Shown: positions 8,837-12,412 of the stretch, piece after piece
Layout: each line of letters opens with the position of its first letter
Numbering within the stretch: position 1 is the stretch's first letter
Source: Rhodospirillaceae bacterium CCH5-H10
Lineage (GTDB): Bacteria > Pseudomonadota > Alphaproteobacteria > Reyranellales > Reyranellaceae
DNA length: 12,412 nt
Direction of reading: 5' to 3'
NCBI GenBank assembly: GCA_001557035.1
Contig: LSKJ01000669.1
Location: 1-12,412 of the forward strand
Program-made: the position numbers and the translations under genes
The notes under the pieces: generated by a model
What the model saw: only the letters and a program-made list of their open reading frames with translations
Database searches by the model: none
Told to the model about the DNA's origin: nothing

Positions 8837-10032
<1,196 letters not shown>

Positions 10033-10033
<1 letters not shown>

Positions 10034-10908
10034 TGGCCGTCCTGGTCGACAAGAACACCAAGGTCATCTGCCAGGGCATCACCGGCTCGCAGGGCACCTT
10101 CCATTCCGAGCAGGCGATCGCCTACGGCACCAAGATGGTCGGCGGCGTGACGCCGGGCAAAGGCGGCTCCAAGCATCTCGACCTGCCGGTGTTCGACACC
10201 GTGGCCGAGGCGGTCGAGAAGACCGGCTGCAACGCGTCGGTGATCTACGTTCCGCCGCCCTTCGCGGCCGATTCGATCCTCGAGGCGATCGACGCCGAGA
10301 TCCCCCTGATCGTCTGCATCACCGAGGGCATCCCGGTGATCGACATGGTCAAGGTGAAGCGCGCGCTCACCGCGTCGAAGTCGCGGCTGATCGGCCCGAA
10401 CTGCCCCGGCGTCATCACGCCCGGCGAGTGCAAGATCGGCATCATGCCGGGCCACATCCACAAGCGCGGCAAGATCGGCATCGTCTCGCGCTCGGGCACG
10501 CTCACCTACGAAGCGGTGGCGCAGACCACGGCGGCCGGTCTCGGCCAGACGACCTGCATCGGCATCGGCGGTGATCCGGTGAATGGCACGAACTTCATCG
10601 AGTGCCTCGACATGTTCATCCGTGACCCCGAGACCGAGGGCATCGTGATGATCGGCGAGATCGGCGGCGACGCCGAGGTGAAGGGCGCGGAGTTCCTGAA
10701 GGCGTCGGGCACGAAGAAGCCGGTGGTCGGCTTCATCGCCGGCCGCACGGCGCCTCCGGGCCGCCGCATGGGTCATGCCGGTGCGGTGATCTCGGGCGGC
10801 AACGACACCGCCGAATTCAAAGTCGAGGCCATGCGCGCGGCTGGCATCAGGGTTGCGGAGTCTCCCGCGGCTTTGGGCGATGAAATGCTTAAGGCCATGA
10901 AGGGCTGA
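10033..10908 (+). CDS. sucD: Succinyl-CoA synthetase alpha subunit
   Basis: CoA-binding and phosphorylated subunit of succinyl-CoA synthetase, partner of SucC. At 291 residues it matches the family. The N-terminal CoA-binding Rossmann fold carries ITGSQGTFH (16-24), with GGVTPGKGG (37-45) following. IYVPPPFAA (71-79) and CITEGIP (95-101) are conserved. GPNCPGVI (121-128) and [11 protein letters not shown] (150-160) precede the catalytic loop. H248 in [10 protein letters not shown] is the histidine phosphorylated during catalysis. Its ATG overlaps the sucC TGA by one base. The C-terminus is complete, and sucA follows after 65 bases. Confidence 0.98.
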
Positions 10909-10960
10909 CAAGCGATACGGGCCGCCAAGCCTCTGCCAGGCGGCAAACGGTTACGGGCCA

Positions 10961-10970
10961 GGGAGTAAGG
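10961..10970 (+). promoter_or_regulatory. sucA ribosome binding site in the sucD-sucA spacer
   Basis: GGGAG (10961-10965) lies 8 bases before the sucA ATG, with AAGG (10967-10970) as a closer alternative, supporting the start at 10974. The 65-bp spacer also holds a short hairpin option, GCCGCC (10921-10926) with GGCGGC (10939-10944) and a 12-base loop. It has no T-tract and is unlikely to terminate, so sucCD and sucA are probably one transcript. Confidence 0.6.
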
Positions 10971-10973
10971 GCC

Positions 10974-12412
10974 ATGAGAGCAGAACAGACGTCGTTCCTG
11001 TTCGGCGCAAACGCGCCTTTCATCGAGGAGCTCTATGCGAAGTTCCTCGCCGACCCGTCGTCGGTGGACACCGAGTGGCAAACCTTCTTCGGCGCCTTGG
11101 CCGAGCAGAAGGGCGACGTGCTCGCCGAGGTGCGCGGCGCGTCGTGGGCGCCCAACGGCCCCCGGGTGATCGGCGCGGCCGATCCCGACGCGGTGCCGCC
11201 CGCGGCCAACCGCAACGTCAAGGGCGGCAAGGCCGCCGCCGCGGCCGCACCGGCGATTGCCGGCAAGACCGAGGAAGAGATCCGCGCCGCCGCGCAGGAC
11301 ACGGCGCGGGCGCTGATGCTGATTCGCGCCTACCGCATCCGCGGCCATCTGGAAGCCGACCTCGACCCGCTCGGTCTCGTGCGCCAGGCGCCGCATCGCG
11401 AGCTCGATCCCGCGACCTATGGCTTCGGCGAGGCCGACTGGGATCGTCCCATCCTGATTTTCGGCTCGCTGGCGCTGGGTGAATCCGCGACGCTGCGCCA
11501 GATCATGGAGCGCCTGCGCAAGACCTATTGCGGCAAGATCGGCGTCGAGTTCATGCACATCTCCGATCCCGACCAGAAGGCGTGGATCCAGGAGCGCATC
11601 GAGCATATCGAGAACCACACCGAGTTCACCGTCACCGGCCGCAAGATGATCCTCGAGCGGGTCGGCGAGGCCGAGGGTCTCGAGCGCTACCTGCACGTGA
11701 AGTTCGTCGGCACCAAGCGCTTCGGCCTCGACGGCGGCGAATCGCTGATCCCCGGCATCGAGCAGATCCTGAAGCGCGGCGGCCAGCTCGGCGTGAAGGA
11801 AGTGATGCTGGGCATGCCGCATCGCGGCCGCCTCAACACGCTCGTGCACGTCATGCACAAGAGCTACACGGCGCTGTTCTCCGAGTTCCAGGGCCGCTCC
11901 TCGCAGCCCGAGGAAATGCGCGGCTCGGGCGACGTGAAGTATCATCTGGGCGCCTCGGCCGACCGCGAGTTCGACGGCAATGTGATCCATCTCTCGCTGT
12001 CGCCCAATCCCTCGCATCTCGAAGCAGTGAACCCGGTCATCCTGGGCAAGGCACGCGCCAAGGAAGACCAGCGCGGCGACACCGACCGCAGCCAGGTCAT
12101 GTGCATCCTGATGCACGGCGACGCGGCCTTCGCGGGCCAGGGCCTGGTCGCCGAGAGCCTCGACCTCTCCGATCTCGCGGGCTACCGCATCGGCGGCACG
12201 ATCCATTTCATCGTGAACAACCAGATCGGCTTCACGACGCTGCCGACCGAATCGCGTTCCGGTCCCTATTGCACGGAAGTCGCCAAGATCGTGCAGGCAC
12301 CGATCCTGCACGTGAACGGCGACGATCCCGAGGCGGTGGTCCACGTCGCGCGCATCGCGACCGAGTTCCGCCAGCACTTCAAGCGCGACATCGTCATCGA
12401 CATGTTCTGCTA
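10974..12412 (+). CDS. sucA: 2-oxoglutarate dehydrogenase E1 component, N-terminal half (3' truncated by window)
   Basis: Thiamine-diphosphate-dependent E1 subunit that decarboxylates 2-oxoglutarate and transfers the succinyl group to the lipoyl E2 (SucB). 479 residues are visible before the window ends inside a codon, about half of the 930-990 usual for the family. Residues 7-39 (SFLFGANAPFIEELYAKF onward to WQTFF) are the N-terminal E1 segment linked to E2 binding. An Ala/Pro/Gly-rich linker spans about 55-98. The catalytic domain begins near 105 with LIRAYRIRGHL; then come FVGTKRFGLDGGESLIPG, GMPHRGRLN with H283, SPNPSHLEAV with H348, GDAAFAGQG (382-390) with Mg/ThDP ligand D383, and NNQIGFTT from 415. 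The frame stays open to the edge with no stop, and the last residues match the start of the conserved CYRR-type region. sucB and lpd are expected downstream. Confidence 0.97.
   Translation, partial: MRAEQTSFLFGANAPFIEELYAKFLADPSSVDTEWQTFFGALAEQKGDVLAEVRGASWAPNGPRVIGAADPDAVPPAANRNVKGGKAAAAAAPAIAGKTEEEIRAAAQDTARALMLIRAYRIRGHLEADLDPLGLVRQAPHRELDPATYGFGEADWDRPILIFGSLALGESATLRQIMERLRKTYCGKIGVEFMHISDPDQKAWIQERIEHIENHTEFTVTGRKMILERVGEAEGLERYLHVKFVGTKRFGLDGGESLIPGIEQILKRGGQLGVKEVMLGMPHRGRLNTLVHVMHKSYTALFSEFQGRSSQPEEMRGSGDVKYHLGASADREFDGNVIHLSLSPNPSHLEAVNPVILGKARAKEDQRGDTDRSQVMCILMHGDAAFAGQGLVAESLDLSDLAGYRIGGTIHFIVNNQIGFTTLPTESRSGPYCTEVAKIVQAPILHVNGDDPEAVVHVARIATEFRQHFKRDIVIDMFC

Noticed and set aside
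10921..10944. Hairpin between sucD and sucA as a terminator
   Set aside because: A 6-bp stem with a 12-base loop and no T-tract; sucA has its own Shine-Dalgarno and is expected in the same operon.
10773..12377. 534-codon open frame on the minus strand opposite sucD and sucA
   Set aside because: It lies antisense to clear sucD and sucA coding sequence with full motif conservation. Its product is His/Ala/Arg/Asp-rich with no recognisable domain, as expected from a GC-rich antisense frame.

Overview
This 12.4 kb window is GC-rich, densely coded chromosomal DNA from an alphaproteobacterium. The evidence is an mdh-sucC-sucD-sucA run headed by a lactate-dehydrogenase-like malate dehydrogenase, a neighbouring zapE (AFG1-type ATPase), a nearby fmt-truA-dapE cluster, and strong GC preference at third codon positions. 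The genus cannot be fixed from the sequence; a Rhodospirillales-like or Reyranella-like lineage would fit, but that is only an impression. No mobile element, CRISPR array, rRNA or tRNA gene is visible, and no stretch over 160 bases lacks a gene.

Layout. Bases 1-981 are the 3' end of smc (chromosome condensation), closed by a strong intrinsic terminator at 1044-1079. A plus-strand pair follows: dapE (lysine/peptidoglycan precursor synthesis) and an unrecognised multi-pass membrane protein. Facing it on the minus strand is a tight two-gene unit, fmt (initiator Met-tRNA formylation) then truA (tRNA pseudouridine synthase). The truA 3' end overlaps the membrane-protein gene tail to tail by 51 bp. 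A 51-bp divergent spacer separates fmt from plus-strand zapE. Next come two alpha/beta hydrolases 7 bases apart: a Tat-signal dienelactone-hydrolase-like enzyme and an epoxide-hydrolase-like enzyme. The rest is the TCA block: mdh, a 159-bp spacer with a strong hairpin and a good promoter candidate, sucC and sucD overlapping by one base, and sucA cut off by the window end.

How the genes work together. Mdh (malate to oxaloacetate), SucCD (succinyl-CoA to succinate with nucleotide triphosphate formation) and SucA (E1 of 2-oxoglutarate dehydrogenase) are steps of one cycle; sucB and lpd probably lie just beyond the window. Fmt and TruA both act on tRNA. DapE, Smc and ZapE are housekeeping functions for cell wall, chromosome and division. 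The hydrolase pair is the one accessory-looking insertion.

I found no convincing new multi-gene system. The most useful leads are the hydrolase pair between zapE and mdh, the hairpin plus promoter between mdh and sucC, the orphan membrane protein that overlaps truA, and the compact fmt/zapE divergent spacer.
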